From NCBI GenBank assembly GCA_015654695.1, contig JAATGJ010000092.1:1-64000 (forward strand): 64,000 bases of DNA, written 5' to 3'. A program made the translations under genes and the position numbers. This DNA comes from Chitinophagales bacterium (GTDB lineage: Bacteria > Bacteroidota > Bacteroidia > Chitinophagales > Chitinophagaceae). Positions within the stretch are counted from its first letter, which is position 1, and every line of letters begins with the position of its first letter. This document shows positions 54,360-63,094 of the stretch, piece by piece. The notes under the pieces were generated by a model. It was not told where the DNA came from and ran no database searches. It saw nothing but the letters and a program-made list of their open reading frames with translations.

Positions 54360-54759
54360 TGGTTACATTTTTTGGAAATGAACATATTCCTTCGCAGTGT
54401 TCCCTATTTAATTTATTTAGCACACGGATGACACAGATTAAACGGATTTTCACAGATTTTTTAGCCTGATACTATAGCAAGCATCGTTGTCGAACATAAA
54501 ACATAAGTGAACAGATTTCCACAGATTTATTCTGCGAAGCAGAATAAAAAATCCGTTTTCATCTATCCCATCTGTGTTATCCGTGTGCTAACTTCTGCTT
54601 TGAAAATAGTTTATTGGATACTTTTAATGCGTCTGCTCTATAGAATATACCGGTATATCCTTTTCTCTTTTTAACTTAGGCAAAAGAATGGATCCATTTT
54701 TTTCAATGATATACCGCTTATCATCAAAAGAAACCAGGGGATAAAGCAAAACATGTTTT
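54360..54759. other. 400-bp gap containing an inverted-repeat element
   Basis: No gene. The main content is the 173-bp inverted-repeat element at 54418-54590; the remainder is AT-rich flanking sequence leading to the patatin gene. Confidence 0.6.
54418..54590. repeat. 173-bp element with terminal inverted repeats (CACAGATTAAACGGATTTT type)
   Basis: The ends TAGCACACGGATGACACAGA and the complement of ATCTGTGTTATCCGTGTGCTA match at all but one base, and the inner words CGGATTTTCACAGATTTTTT and the internal complement TTCATC repeat the same motif. An internal hairpin ATTCTGC-gaa-GCAGAAT is at 54529-54545. No ORF is inside. The motif (cacggat...cacagat...aacggatttt) is one I have seen dispersed in many bacterial genomes, but its activity is not known. 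Confidence 0.8.
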
Positions 54760-56691
54760 ATGAATGAACACAAATTTCATCTCGGCCTGTGTATGGCGGG
54801 TTCTATATCAGCAGGGGCTTATACGGCCGGGGTGCTGGATTATCTCTTTGAAACGCTGGACAGGTGGCAGGAAGAAAAAGATAAAGTAAAAATTTCCGGG
54901 GAAAAAGGTCAGGCCGGTATCCCTATGCATGATGTATTGCTCGATGTCTTGAATGGATCATCAGGCGGGGGGATGTGCGCTATTCTTTCCGCTATTATGT
55001 TACAGGAAAAAGGCAGATACAAAGGAGGCAAAGATTCCAGGTTGTATAAAGTATGGGTGGACCTGAATGATAGTGGCGACAAGCCGCTCACACTCGACCA
55101 GATGCTGGATGGCGACGATCTGAAAAAAGAAGGAAAGATACTTTCCCTGCTGGATTCCACTTTCATTGATCATGTAGCGCAGCGAACTTTTAACTTAGAA
55201 AAGGAAGAAGTACGTGCACCGGGTTTCAGGCCCTGGCTTTCTGATAAAATTGAAGTGGTGGTCACTGTCAGCAATACCCGCGGCATTCCGTATTCCATAC
55301 AATTCGCCGGGCCGGGCGACAGGGAAAAACATTCGATGACAAATTTCAAACACCTGATGAAATTCACCACGGATGAAGCGCTGGCAAAAAAGGATGAGAG
55401 TTTTATTAAAATAGATTTTTCAAAAGCCGGTGATGGAGAAAGAGAGAACGATGCGTCCAATATTTTTTTCATGCAGGAAGCGGCTAAGGCCACCGGCGCA
55501 TTTCCCATTGGGTTGCGGCCACGTACATTAAAGGTTCCAAGGAAACAGGTGGACAGCATTCATTTTCCGCTAAGCGATATACGGGAAGTAACAGAGAAGG
55601 TAAGCGGCGCCAACGATGACATGGACATCGTACAAACCAATAATTTTCTTTGCCGGTATTTGCAACCCTCTGCGGTAAAGCCCGACTGGCTGAATGATGA
55701 CAGTGAACATTACAGCTTCACTTGCGTAGATGGCGGCATGACCAATAATGAACCCTTTGAAATTGCCCGTGAGCTCTTGTTGCGCAAACCACCGGAACGC
55801 AATAATATTCCACGGACCCCGCAAAAGGCTGACCGTTGTGTCATCATGATAGATCCTTTTCCTAATAGTAATGAATATAAAAAGGAAGAGGACTATAAAG
55901 AGCCCGAAGATATTTTTTCCATGTTTCCTGTATTGATGAATATCATGATGACACAGCCGCTGTTCAAGCTGGAAGACATAGAACTGGCCCGTCATGATGA
56001 TATCTACAGCCGCTTTCTTCTCATTCCTACAAGGAGCGACCGTGTCGCCAAACCAGCTATCGCTTCTGCTTCCCTGGGGGGCTTTGGTGGTTTTTTTGAA
56101 CGCAGTTTCCGTGAACACGATTTTGTACTGGGTCGCCGCAACTGCCAGAAATTTTTGCAGAACCGTTTCGGTATTCCCGTCAGTGCAATAGAAGATAATG
56201 AGGTATTCCGGCGCCATTGGACGAAAGAAGCGATCAGCCGGTTCAGGTATAAAAAAGAAGTGAATGGAGAAATGGAATATTATGTTCCCATCATACCCGA
56301 TATGAATGTGACCGGGTGGAATGAAGAAACCAGCAAAACCGAATCATCCAATAGCATCGTCAATCATCCCTTCCCTACGTATGACTGGAAAAAAAAATCA
56401 CCTGGCCTGCGCAAAATGATATGGAAAAGGACAGGGCTGATTGTAGGCTATGCCTTCCGTCGCCGGACTAAAAAGGTACTGAAGAAAACAGTATGGTGGA
56501 TAAATGTGGTAAGGATACTGGGTTGGTTCATCGCCTTTATTCTTTTATTACCCTTTCTGCTGGTGGCCGGTCTGCCGCTTTATTTTATAATGCGTAACTA
56601 TTTTCTTGACCGCATTATGAAACCTATTCGTAACAACTTTGAAGAGTTTGACCTGGTTAGTAAAAAGAAGAAAAAGAAAGCAGCCGGCTGA
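54760..56691 (+). CDS. Patatin-like phospholipase with C-terminal membrane anchor
   Basis: Serine lipid acyl hydrolase of 643 residues. The patatin hallmarks are complete: the oxyanion Gly-rich segment MAGSISAGAYTAGVLD (11-27), the nucleophile motif GSSGG (Ser68) and the dyad Asp324 in VDGGMTNNEP. The middle (about 330-560) is a long charged extension not found in short patatins. A hydrophobic pair at about 590-625 (LGWFIAFILLLPFLLVAGLP) anchors the C-terminus, followed by a very basic KKKKKKAAG tail. No signal peptide is present, so the catalytic domain likely faces the cytoplasm. Substrate probably membrane phospholipid or glycolipid. The gene begins 400 bp after the ABC exporter. Confidence 0.92.
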   Translation: MNEHKFHLGLCMAGSISAGAYTAGVLDYLFETLDRWQEEKDKVKISGEKGQAGIPMHDVLLDVLNGSSGGGMCAILSAIMLQEKGRYKGGKDSRLYKVWVDLNDSGDKPLTLDQMLDGDDLKKEGKILSLLDSTFIDHVAQRTFNLEKEEVRAPGFRPWLSDKIEVVVTVSNTRGIPYSIQFAGPGDREKHSMTNFKHLMKFTTDEALAKKDESFIKIDFSKAGDGERENDASNIFFMQEAAKATGAFPIGLRPRTLKVPRKQVDSIHFPLSDIREVTEKVSGANDDMDIVQTNNFLCRYLQPSAVKPDWLNDDSEHYSFTCVDGGMTNNEPFEIARELLLRKPPERNNIPRTPQKADRCVIMIDPFPNSNEYKKEEDYKEPEDIFSMFPVLMNIMMTQPLFKLEDIELARHDDIYSRFLLIPTRSDRVAKPAIASASLGGFGGFFERSFREHDFVLGRRNCQKFLQNRFGIPVSAIEDNEVFRRHWTKEAISRFRYKKEVNGEMEYYVPIIPDMNVTGWNEETSKTESSNSIVNHPFPTYDWKKKSPGLRKMIWKRTGLIVGYAFRRRTKKVLKKTVWWINVVRILGWFIAFILLLPFLLVAGLPLYFIMRNYFLDRIMKPIRNNFEEFDLVSKKKKKKAAG

Positions 56692-56799
56692 CAATTAATC
56701 CTGGCCGGAGTAAAAATATTTTAAATAGATATTTGAATGGTATAGCCATAATGTTTTTAATGAAGGGCGGACCGGGTAACGTATTATCAAATTCAGCTC

Positions 56800-57459
56800 A
56801 TGCAAAAATACATCAACCAATTGCTTGCGGATATAGTTTACGCTACAGATAATGTGAGCCTGCCTTTTGTTGAAAATGAATTGCAGTTACATGACTGGAT
56901 TTCTGATGAAGAAGAAGATAAAATCGCTCCCGTGCGTAATTTGCAGGAGTGGACAGGCATCAGCAAAGAAATGCTTCCGGATGAAGAAATGCTGAATGAT
57001 GAACAAGTGAACCTTCTTCTTCATGCATTGAAAAAAATGCTGGATGCATATAACTGGTCATTTGTATTGCAAACGCAAGTTCCGGAACGTATTCAGTATG
57101 CTGTTATCCGGGATAATTTTAACCAGCCGGCGAAACTAAAACGCTGGAACATGGGATTTTTTGAGCTTTGCCGCCCTGGCACTCAGCATGAAAAATGCAC
57201 ATTGGGGAAGCATTGCCAGTGTGCCTTTTATGCTGAACTGTTCAAAGATTTTATTGATGAAGAACTTAGCCCGGAAGAAGAGCGGGCAAGAGAACTGGAA
57301 ATAGAAATCCAACATCTCAAAAGAAAATACGGTGACGGGTGGATGAAATACTATCCTTACCACCTTGATGCAAACTATGATGACGAAAACGGTAATTCAT
57401 TCAATTATGGGTTTGAAGATGAGAATGATGATGAAGATGATAACTGGTGGCGCAAATAG
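56800..57459 (+). CDS. Hypothetical acidic protein (219 aa)
   Basis: No family recognised. The N-terminus MQKYINQLLADI and the aromatic centre (NMGFFELCRPGTQHEKCTLGKHCQC) are distinct; the Cys-rich patch (CxxGKHCQC) might bind a metal. The last 30 residues are very acidic (DDENGNSF and EDENDDEDDNWWRK). The first 12 residues resemble those of the small ORF at 62609 (MQQYIDQLPEVI). Soluble, no signal peptide. It is 108 bp after the patatin stop and might be in one operon, but the coupling is not tight. Confidence 0.7.
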   Translation: MQKYINQLLADIVYATDNVSLPFVENELQLHDWISDEEEDKIAPVRNLQEWTGISKEMLPDEEMLNDEQVNLLLHALKKMLDAYNWSFVLQTQVPERIQYAVIRDNFNQPAKLKRWNMGFFELCRPGTQHEKCTLGKHCQCAFYAELFKDFIDEELSPEEERARELEIEIQHLKRKYGDGWMKYYPYHLDANYDDENGNSFNYGFEDENDDEDDNWWRK

Positions 57460-57494
57460 ATAAACGACAACGAAGGCCAAAATCATTATTCCCA

Positions 57495-58211
57495 TCATTC
57501 TATCAGTCTCATCCTGTACGCATTCATCGCTGTGACGCCTAACTTTTTTATCAGCCTGTGGTTAACTACTATACCCACCGGCGCACCAATAAGAGGTATA
57601 AGCTGGGCCATCTTTGCCAGGTCAATATAGTCGCGGTACTCCTGCTGAAAATTTCTCCAGTCAAATTCATTTATGTCAGCCGGAAGGTTTTTACTTTTTT
57701 CTTCCCAGTCAGTCATTTTCAGATAAACATTTTTCCGGTGCTCATGGCTGGAGAATGCCAGTTCAAAAATATGCAGGATATATACCCTTTCTTTATAATC
57801 GCCTGTATCAAAACCATAGAGTGAGGCGATATCAAAAAGTAATTTTAGTTTGATGCCGATCAGGATGGGAAAATCCGCCAGCCCCATTAATATACCACCA
57901 GCCCCGGTAATACCTCCTTCAATGGCCGCTGTTTTACGGTAAACAGCAATTTTTTTCATAACCAGTTCTTCCCTGGCCTGTAATGAACCATGTATAAATG
58001 GATCAGCCGTAGTATGCCTGGCTCCGAATAAAACTCCCCGAATCATTTGTTTTAAAGTAACAGTAATGGCTTTGTGAATTTTTTCCGGTATCCAGCTATT
58101 GACCCTGGCCTGCATTTTTTTGGACAGATTATTAAAAAATGAGGGCCTGCGCAGCATTTGTTTTTGCCATGCACGTAAAGATGAAGAGACTTCCTGGAAA
58201 TAATGATCCAT
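57495..58211 (-). CDS. EcsC family protein
   Basis: Protein of 238 residues with the EcsC-like layout: an N-terminal MDHYFQEVSSSLRAWQKQML helix typical of the family start, a central Gly/Ala-rich hydrophobic segment (IEGGITGAGGILMGLADFP) and a later LAKMAQLIPLIGAPVGIVVN. EcsC is linked with the EcsAB ABC transporter in Firmicutes, but EcsC-like proteins here are usually solo and function is unknown. The Met at 58211 is chosen because the N-terminus then matches homologues; ATG at 58244 and TTG at 58253 are alternatives. Convergent with the 56800 gene by 35 bp. Confidence 0.85.
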   Translation of the reverse strand: MDHYFQEVSSSLRAWQKQMLRRPSFFNNLSKKMQARVNSWIPEKIHKAITVTLKQMIRGVLFGARHTTADPFIHGSLQAREELVMKKIAVYRKTAAIEGGITGAGGILMGLADFPILIGIKLKLLFDIASLYGFDTGDYKERVYILHIFELAFSSHEHRKNVYLKMTDWEEKSKNLPADINEFDWRNFQQEYRDYIDLAKMAQLIPLIGAPVGIVVNHRLIKKLGVTAMNAYRMRLIE

Positions 58212-58319
58212 AGAAACATTTAACCCTGCGAAGTTAGTTATCATTATTGCCAACTACAGACCTAATAGTTACCGGTTAATTGGTTGAAAACCCTTAAACG
58301 ACCATGTTATATCATCAGG

Positions 58320-58532
58320 CTATTTTTTCTTGTTATCTGCTACTACTAATACGATCCCGGCTACGATAGCGATAGCGCCTGCATATAATGGCCAGCCGAC
58401 CCAATTATTTTCTTTCTTGTTTAATTCTACAGGGCCGATATCCAATACTTTCTTTTCAGTTTGTACATTGAAGCCACGGAAGATAAGCATGGCGATTCCT
58501 GCAACGATCAGTATGATTCCAATTACTTTCAT
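58320..58532 (-). CDS. Small DUF3185-like membrane protein (70 aa)
   Basis: Two transmembrane helices (VIGIILIVAGIAMLIF and LYAGAIAIVAGIVLVVA) with a polar loop NVQTEKKVLDIGPVELNKKENN and a basic tail (DNKKK). The layout is that of DUF3185-type stress-associated membrane proteins; function unknown. The ATG at 58532 is chosen over a longer frame from 58568. It is divergent from the CsbD gene. Confidence 0.7.
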   Translation of the reverse strand: MKVIGIILIVAGIAMLIFRGFNVQTEKKVLDIGPVELNKKENNWVGWPLYAGAIAIVAGIVLVVADNKKK

Positions 58533-58806
58533 GTTTAGTTGGTTTAGGTAACTAATAAGGCAAAACATGAGCCATTGATTTTGCTTATTGTAAACAAAAT
58601 GTATCAGGATAATAGTTCCCGCAATGTTGCATATTTTCTACAATGGTGATTTTCCCCGTATTCGTTTCAACGCCGGGTATTATTTCGGAGAGAATATATG
58701 AGTGGCAATAAGATCAACCAATTTTAACAACAGCTATTTTCTCAACTGGCATAGTTTTTTAGGTTCTATAACTGTATCTATTTATTAACTTATTAAAACA
58801 CTCGTT

Positions 58807-58995
58807 ATGGACAAATTAGAAATAAAGGGCCAATGGAATGTATGGAAAGGAAAGCTGAAGCAGCAATATGCGGAATTAACGGATGATGATCTGAAATACG
58901 AGGAAGGCAAAGATGATGAATTGTGGGGAAGGATCCAGAAAAAAACCGGGAAAGTAAAAGATGATCTTGTTAAGTGGTTAAAAGGTATTGGCTGA
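58807..58995 (+). CDS. CsbD family stress protein
   Basis: Small acidic/basic helical protein of 62 residues with the CsbD motifs: [21 protein letters not shown] at the N-terminus, then [19 protein letters not shown]. CsbD-like proteins are often sigma-B or general-stress regulated, with unknown activity. A perfect terminator follows. It may work with the adjacent DUF3185-like membrane protein in stress response, but this is only inferred from position and family habits. Confidence 0.92.
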   Translation: MDKLEIKGQWNVWKGKLKQQYAELTDDDLKYEEGKDDELWGRIQKKTGKVKDDLVKWLKGIG

Positions 58996-59040
58996 ATTTT
59001 TTAATGGACGCATAATAGGATGGTAAGGATGAGGTTTGAT

Positions 59041-59074
59041 AAGCCATTATAGCATTGCGCTATAATGGCTTTTT
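59041..59074 (+). terminator. Intrinsic terminator after the CsbD gene
   Basis: AAGCCATTATAGC and GCTATAATGGCTT form a perfect 13-bp stem with a five-base loop, ending in a T-run. It lies 46 bp after the CsbD stop. Confidence 0.95.
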
Positions 59075-59449
59075 CTTTTATATTCGATAGAGCATTTAGA
59101 CAAACACGCAAGGGATTGACCGAAGCTTTTTGCTGGCTGAATTTTCAAATCTTACAGGAGACCAGGTGACAATGGCAAATGGGATAATTAAGTTGGCTTA
59201 AACCAGCCAATTTGCACATCAGCATTCCGTGTAGTGATTGTTCTACAAACCAGCCTTTTTTTCAGTACAACAAAACAATAAAAGACTCTATTTTTTCCGG
59301 GCAACTTCTGTACGTATTTCGTATTGTTATTGAGAATAAAAAAATAGACCTATGAAAATCCGCTAATCCAATTGCTCCTTTTTTAAAACCCGTATCCCGT
59401 ACCTGTTGAAAGAAATGAATCCGTACCCTAAAAACCTAAAGCAAGCTAT
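59075..59449. other. Gap with possible leader of the hypothetical gene at 59450
   Basis: No gene seen. From 59352 the words ATGAAAATCCGCTAA, CCCGTATCCCGTACCTG and CTAAAAACC resemble the leader before the small ORFs at 7620. The rest is AT-rich without recognised repeats. Confidence 0.35.
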
Positions 59450-59776
59450 ATGAAAAACTTCAACAACAAAAACGACAAACGGATGGAACATTCATTCATC
59501 TCCATCTCTGCAACCTTAGCAGAACCCCACCTGCTGAAAAACATTGTAGAAAAACTGGCGGGACGCCGATATGATATTGGCTATGGCCGTGAAAAAGTAA
59601 AACGCGGCTGGCAAGCTATCGAAACATCTTCTATTGAAGCTCATATAAGCGGTGATATGAATATTTCATGCAAAAGTGATTTCATGCAAATACCTTTTGT
59701 TAATTGCTTTTTATTTACCTGCATTAAAGGAAAGGAAGACGGGTACCAGCTTACATGGGCCAGTTCACTCTCATAG
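59450..59776 (+). CDS. Hypothetical protein (108 aa)
   Basis: No family recognised. A soluble protein with a basic N-terminus (MKNFNNKNDKR) and a core of alternating strands and helices: FISISATLAEPHLLKNIVEKL, then YDIGYGREKVKRGWQ and a C-terminal KEDGYQLTWASSL. A start at Met12 would remove the low-complexity N-terminus. Single gene with a long 5' region; convergent with the GH43 gene. Confidence 0.6.
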   Translation: MKNFNNKNDKRMEHSFISISATLAEPHLLKNIVEKLAGRRYDIGYGREKVKRGWQAIETSSIEAHISGDMNISCKSDFMQIPFVNCFLFTCIKGKEDGYQLTWASSLS

Positions 59777-59893
59777 ATTTTCTTTAACCCGGCTCAGTTC
59801 TTAATTAAATGACTGAACTTCCTGGCAATTGCAAACTTCAGGTTCATTCTATTTACCAGCGCAGTAACACAACAGGCAACAGAATTCAGGTGC

Positions 59894-60877
59894 TTACTTA
59901 TCCAGCCTTTGCTTTGGCACGCCTTCAAAACTCAGTTTAACAGGCAGTATATAACCTTTATCATCAAAAAATAATCGTTCAATACAGGTTGCCCTGTTAT
60001 TGGCGGCTGTTTCACCCAGCGGTCTCCTGTGGTAAACAATATACCAACGGTCTTTTAGTGTATCATGTATAATGGAATGGTGACCCGCGCCGGTTGCTAT
60101 AGTGGAATCCTGGTTTAATATTTTCCCTATTCTTTCAAACGGTCCAAAAGGAGAATTGGCCATAGCATACGCAACGGAATAGTCAGGGCCCGTCCATCCT
60201 CCTTCACTCCACATAAAATAGTATTTGTTATTACGTATAAACATAAAAGGACCTTCTACATAACCGCCGGGTGTTATTTCTTTAAATAACGTGCCGTCTT
60301 CAAACGGTACGATGCCTGTAAAATCATTTTTCAACCGGGCGATATTGCAATGCCGCCATCCGCCATAAATAATATAATACTGCCCGTCCTTATCATGAAA
60401 TATAAACTGGTCAATGGGCTGGGCACCATGGTGAAATTTATCAATCAGCGGCTTGCCAAGATAATCTTTAAACGGACCTGCTGGTTTATCTGATACGGCT
60501 ATACCAATACCGCCATATTCGTTATTACCCTGGATATCGTTGGCGCTGAAAAACAAGTAATATTTTTTGTCCTTCTCCACAATGGCCGGCGCCCACATAG
60601 CTTTCTTCGCCCATCTAACAGCAGCAGTATCCAGTATGCGTTCATGCTTTGTCCAATGCAACAGGTCGGGCGAAGAGAAGGCATCAAAGAACACCTGTTT
60701 TTTATATTCATCCGAATAAGTGGGATAGACCCAGTATTGTTTATTGAATATAGCCGCTTCGGGATCGGCGTACCACCCTTTAATGATGGGGTTGCCTGAT
60801 CTTAACGTGTCAGCCTGCGCTACAGATGGACTTGCACCTATCCATAAAAGAAGAGTGCAGCAGTATATTCGTTTCAT
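59894..60877 (-). CDS. Glycoside hydrolase family 43 enzyme, secreted
   Basis: Five-bladed beta-propeller glycosidase of 327 residues with a signal peptide (1-20, SVAQ). The catalytic triad is visible: general base Asp38 (GWYADPE), pKa-modulating Asp156 (PIDQFIF) and general acid Glu208 (YVEGPF). GH43 enzymes act on arabinan, xylan side chains or related pentose polymers; no subfamily can be given. It is an orphan: no SusC/SusD pair is within 40 kb. Convergent with the 59450 gene. Confidence 0.92.
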   Translation of the reverse strand: MKRIYCCTLLLWIGASPSVAQADTLRSGNPIIKGWYADPEAAIFNKQYWVYPTYSDEYKKQVFFDAFSSPDLLHWTKHERILDTAAVRWAKKAMWAPAIVEKDKKYYLFFSANDIQGNNEYGGIGIAVSDKPAGPFKDYLGKPLIDKFHHGAQPIDQFIFHDKDGQYYIIYGGWRHCNIARLKNDFTGIVPFEDGTLFKEITPGGYVEGPFMFIRNNKYYFMWSEGGWTGPDYSVAYAMANSPFGPFERIGKILNQDSTIATGAGHHSIIHDTLKDRWYIVYHRRPLGETAANNRATCIERLFFDDKGYILPVKLSFEGVPKQRLDK

Positions 60878-61067
60878 GGATGTAATATAAAAAGGGTTTA
60901 TGAACCAGCGCTAATAAAATTATTTCAGAAATCGAAACTCCTGCATCCGTCACAGATGTGGGCACCCTTCCTGCAAATGATTTATTTCTATGCCATTGCT
61001 ATTGCCGGAAAAACTATTTTTGTTTTCAACAACATCCGGCAGGGCGCCAATAAAATGAGACCAGTCA

Positions 61068-61865
61068 ATGAATAAGCATAAACTGGAAATAAGGACAGTA
61101 CAGGTAACCCGTTACGTAACGCCTTTACGTGAAGGAGGGTCATTGCCTGCTATTGCAGAAGCCGATGATGGGTTTTTATATGTAGTGAAATTCCGGGGAG
61201 CAGGCCAGGGTACCAAAGCCCTTATTGCTGATTTTATCGGCGGCGAAATAGCCCGGGCCGCAGGATTCAAAGTACCCGAAATTGTATTCGCTGGTTTAGA
61301 TGAAGCTTTCGGCCGTACAGAACCAGATGAAGAGATACAGGATCTGTTGCGTGCCAGTGAAGGCATGAACCTCGGCCTTCATTTTTTATCAGGTGCTATT
61401 ACTTTCGATCCTGCGGTAACACGCCTTGATACAAACCTGGCTTCCGGCATCGTGTGGCTTGATGCATTATTAACCAATGTGGATAGAACAGCCCGCAATA
61501 CCAATATGCTTACCTGGCACAATGAAACCTGGTTGATTGATCATGGCGCTTCTTTGTATTTTCATCATTCCTGGCAAAACTGGCAGGAACAATCTGAACG
61601 CCCTTTTGTGCAGATCAAAGATCATGTACTATTGCCTTCTGCCGGCGAATTGGACAAAGCGGATGCAACCATCCGTGTAATACTGACGCCGGAGAAAATA
61701 AGATCCATCGTTGAAGAAATACCTGATACCTGGTTATATAACAGGGATAGCGAGGAGACGCCGGACGCGATGAGAAAAGTATATATCAATTTTTTAATCA
61801 ACAGGATAGCCCATTCAGCCGTTTTTGTAAAGGAAGCCAATCATGCAAGACAATCACTTATTTGA
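61068..61865 (+). CDS. HipA-like kinase domain protein (HipA_2 type)
   Basis: Soluble protein of 265 residues with an intact kinase core: Lys41 in YVVKFRG (ATP-binding strand), Asp139 with Asn144 and Asn146 in NVDRTARNTNML (catalytic loop) and Asp158 in LIDHGAS (the DFG equivalent). It lacks the N-terminal lobe of classical HipA and the antitoxin HipB is absent. It overlaps the DUF3037 gene by 23 bp, a pairing that recurs in other genomes as far as I know. A kinase with unknown protein or nucleotide target is likely. Confidence 0.88.
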   Translation: MNKHKLEIRTVQVTRYVTPLREGGSLPAIAEADDGFLYVVKFRGAGQGTKALIADFIGGEIARAAGFKVPEIVFAGLDEAFGRTEPDEEIQDLLRASEGMNLGLHFLSGAITFDPAVTRLDTNLASGIVWLDALLTNVDRTARNTNMLTWHNETWLIDHGASLYFHHSWQNWQEQSERPFVQIKDHVLLPSAGELDKADATIRVILTPEKIRSIVEEIPDTWLYNRDSEETPDAMRKVYINFLINRIAHSAVFVKEANHARQSLI

Positions 61866-62226
61866 ATACGCCATCATCAGGGTAGTGCCACGGGTAGAAA
61901 GGGAAGAATTCCTGAACGTTGGTGTGATCCTATATTGTAAAACGCAGCAGTTTTTACAAACCATTTTTACATTGGATGAATCGCGCTTACTGGCTTTATA
62001 TCCTGAGGTGGAAAGCAAAGAAGTTGAGATGCATTTGAAAGCTTTGGAACAAATAAGCCTGGGTAACCCGGAATCAGGACCGATCGCCTGCCTGGATATA
62101 GCTTCACGTTTTCGCTGGCTTACCGCCAAACGAAGTACTGTAGTACAAACTTCTGGTGTACATCCCGGTTTGTGTAAGGATGCTTCGGAGACATTGATAA
62201 GGTTGCATAAGGACTTGATATTATAA
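61843..62226 (+). CDS. DUF3037 family protein
   Basis: Protein of 127 residues with the DUF3037 pattern: FEYAIIRVVPRVEREEFLNV (7-26) and GVILYC, then a helix-rich middle (LLALYPEVESKEVEMHLKAL) and the end RFRWLTAKRSTVVQTSGVHP. Function unknown. The start overlaps the HipA-like kinase by 23 bp, so the two are translated from one message; such overlap suggests the proteins interact or are made in a fixed ratio. No antitoxin or DNA-binding features are visible. Confidence 0.88.
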   Translation: MQDNHLFEYAIIRVVPRVEREEFLNVGVILYCKTQQFLQTIFTLDESRLLALYPEVESKEVEMHLKALEQISLGNPESGPIACLDIASRFRWLTAKRSTVVQTSGVHPGLCKDASETLIRLHKDLIL

Positions 62227-62362
62227 TCAGCGTTACGGAAGCCCAAAGATAAGTGTGGTGGTTGTTCGTGTCATTGCCCTGCTGATCCTGTGAAGGATTA
62301 TAGTAATAGTCATCCGGTATTACTGATCATTTCATTTGTTAAAATAAATTTTATTAATAAAG

Positions 62363-62548
62363 ATGGAACAAGCGTATATCATTGCCCGGCTTAAAGCGAT
62401 AACTATTCCGGAATTACTGGATGCCCTTGCAGAAGCGAACGCAGGAGAACCGGTAGATATTTACGAATACCTGCCGCCTGATTTGATTGATAAAGCAACG
62501 GATACTATCTGGGAATTTATTGATGCAGTAAAACAGATAAAAAAGTAA
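62363..62548 (+). CDS. Small hypothetical protein (61 aa)
   Basis: Acidic helical protein (opening MEQAYIIARLKAITIPELL, then EYLPPDLIDKATDTIWEFID) of unknown family. It follows the DUF3037 gene by 136 bp on the same strand and may belong to the same unit. No promoter or terminator fixes its borders. Confidence 0.5.
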   Translation: MEQAYIIARLKAITIPELLDALAEANAGEPVDIYEYLPPDLIDKATDTIWEFIDAVKQIKK

Positions 62549-62608
62549 TAAAACTCTTTAAGGTCTTTATTTTTCCAGGCGTCAACCTTGCTGGCAACCA
62601 AACCGAAT

Positions 62609-62776
62609 ATGCAGCAATATATTGATCAGTTACCGGAAGTTATACTGGCTGCACACCGGCCGGTAGTAGTGCCGCCGCCACAGGATGAAACATTTTTCAT
62701 GGAAAAACATTTGAAGAAGCAGAGCGATAACCGGATAAAGTCTGCTGTTAATGCTTCAAAACCGATCTCATTCTAA
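62609..62776 (+). CDS. Small hypothetical protein (55 aa)
   Basis: The ATG at 62609 is preferred over the in-frame TTG at 62588. The first residues MQQYIDQLPEVI match the start of the 219-aa protein at 56800 (MQKYINQLLADI), suggesting a shared N-terminal motif. The rest is basic (EKHLKKQSDNRIKSAV). Function unknown; no terminator follows closely. Confidence 0.45.
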   Translation: MQQYIDQLPEVILAAHRPVVVPPPQDETFFMEKHLKKQSDNRIKSAVNASKPISF

Positions 62777-63094
62777 AAACCCGGGTAAGTATAATTCATT
62801 AGTAACTCCTAATAGTATTGCCTTTTTTGGTAAATAAAGTGAATGTACCTAACCGAAGATGCTTGGATTGCAAGCTAACTCAGGCAATATTTGCCCTGCC
62901 TAATTCGACAACCAGTAAAATCCTATTCTGTGAAAGAATCACATCATCCCGAACACATAACTGTGTTCCTTTGCCCACCCCGGCATTTTCTTACAAAAAT
63001 TTCAATAATAACCTGATATAATAACTGCTGCCCGGCAATTAACGGGAATTTTTATTTTTTAATAAAGAATAATCATCTATTTAAATATCCAACT
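62777..63094. other. 318-bp gap before the last gene
   Basis: A 67-codon frame starting at a TTG (62818) exists but lacks a signal, motif or promoter and is not called. No repeat was recognised. Confidence 0.35.

Noticed and set aside
61068-62226. Classical HipBA toxin-antitoxin module
   Set aside because: No HipB-like DNA-binding gene is present; the partner is DUF3037 and the kinase lacks the usual HipA N-terminal domain.
62818-63021. 67-codon ORF starting at TTG
   Set aside because: Rare start, no motif, and it lies in the leader region of the real gene at 63095.
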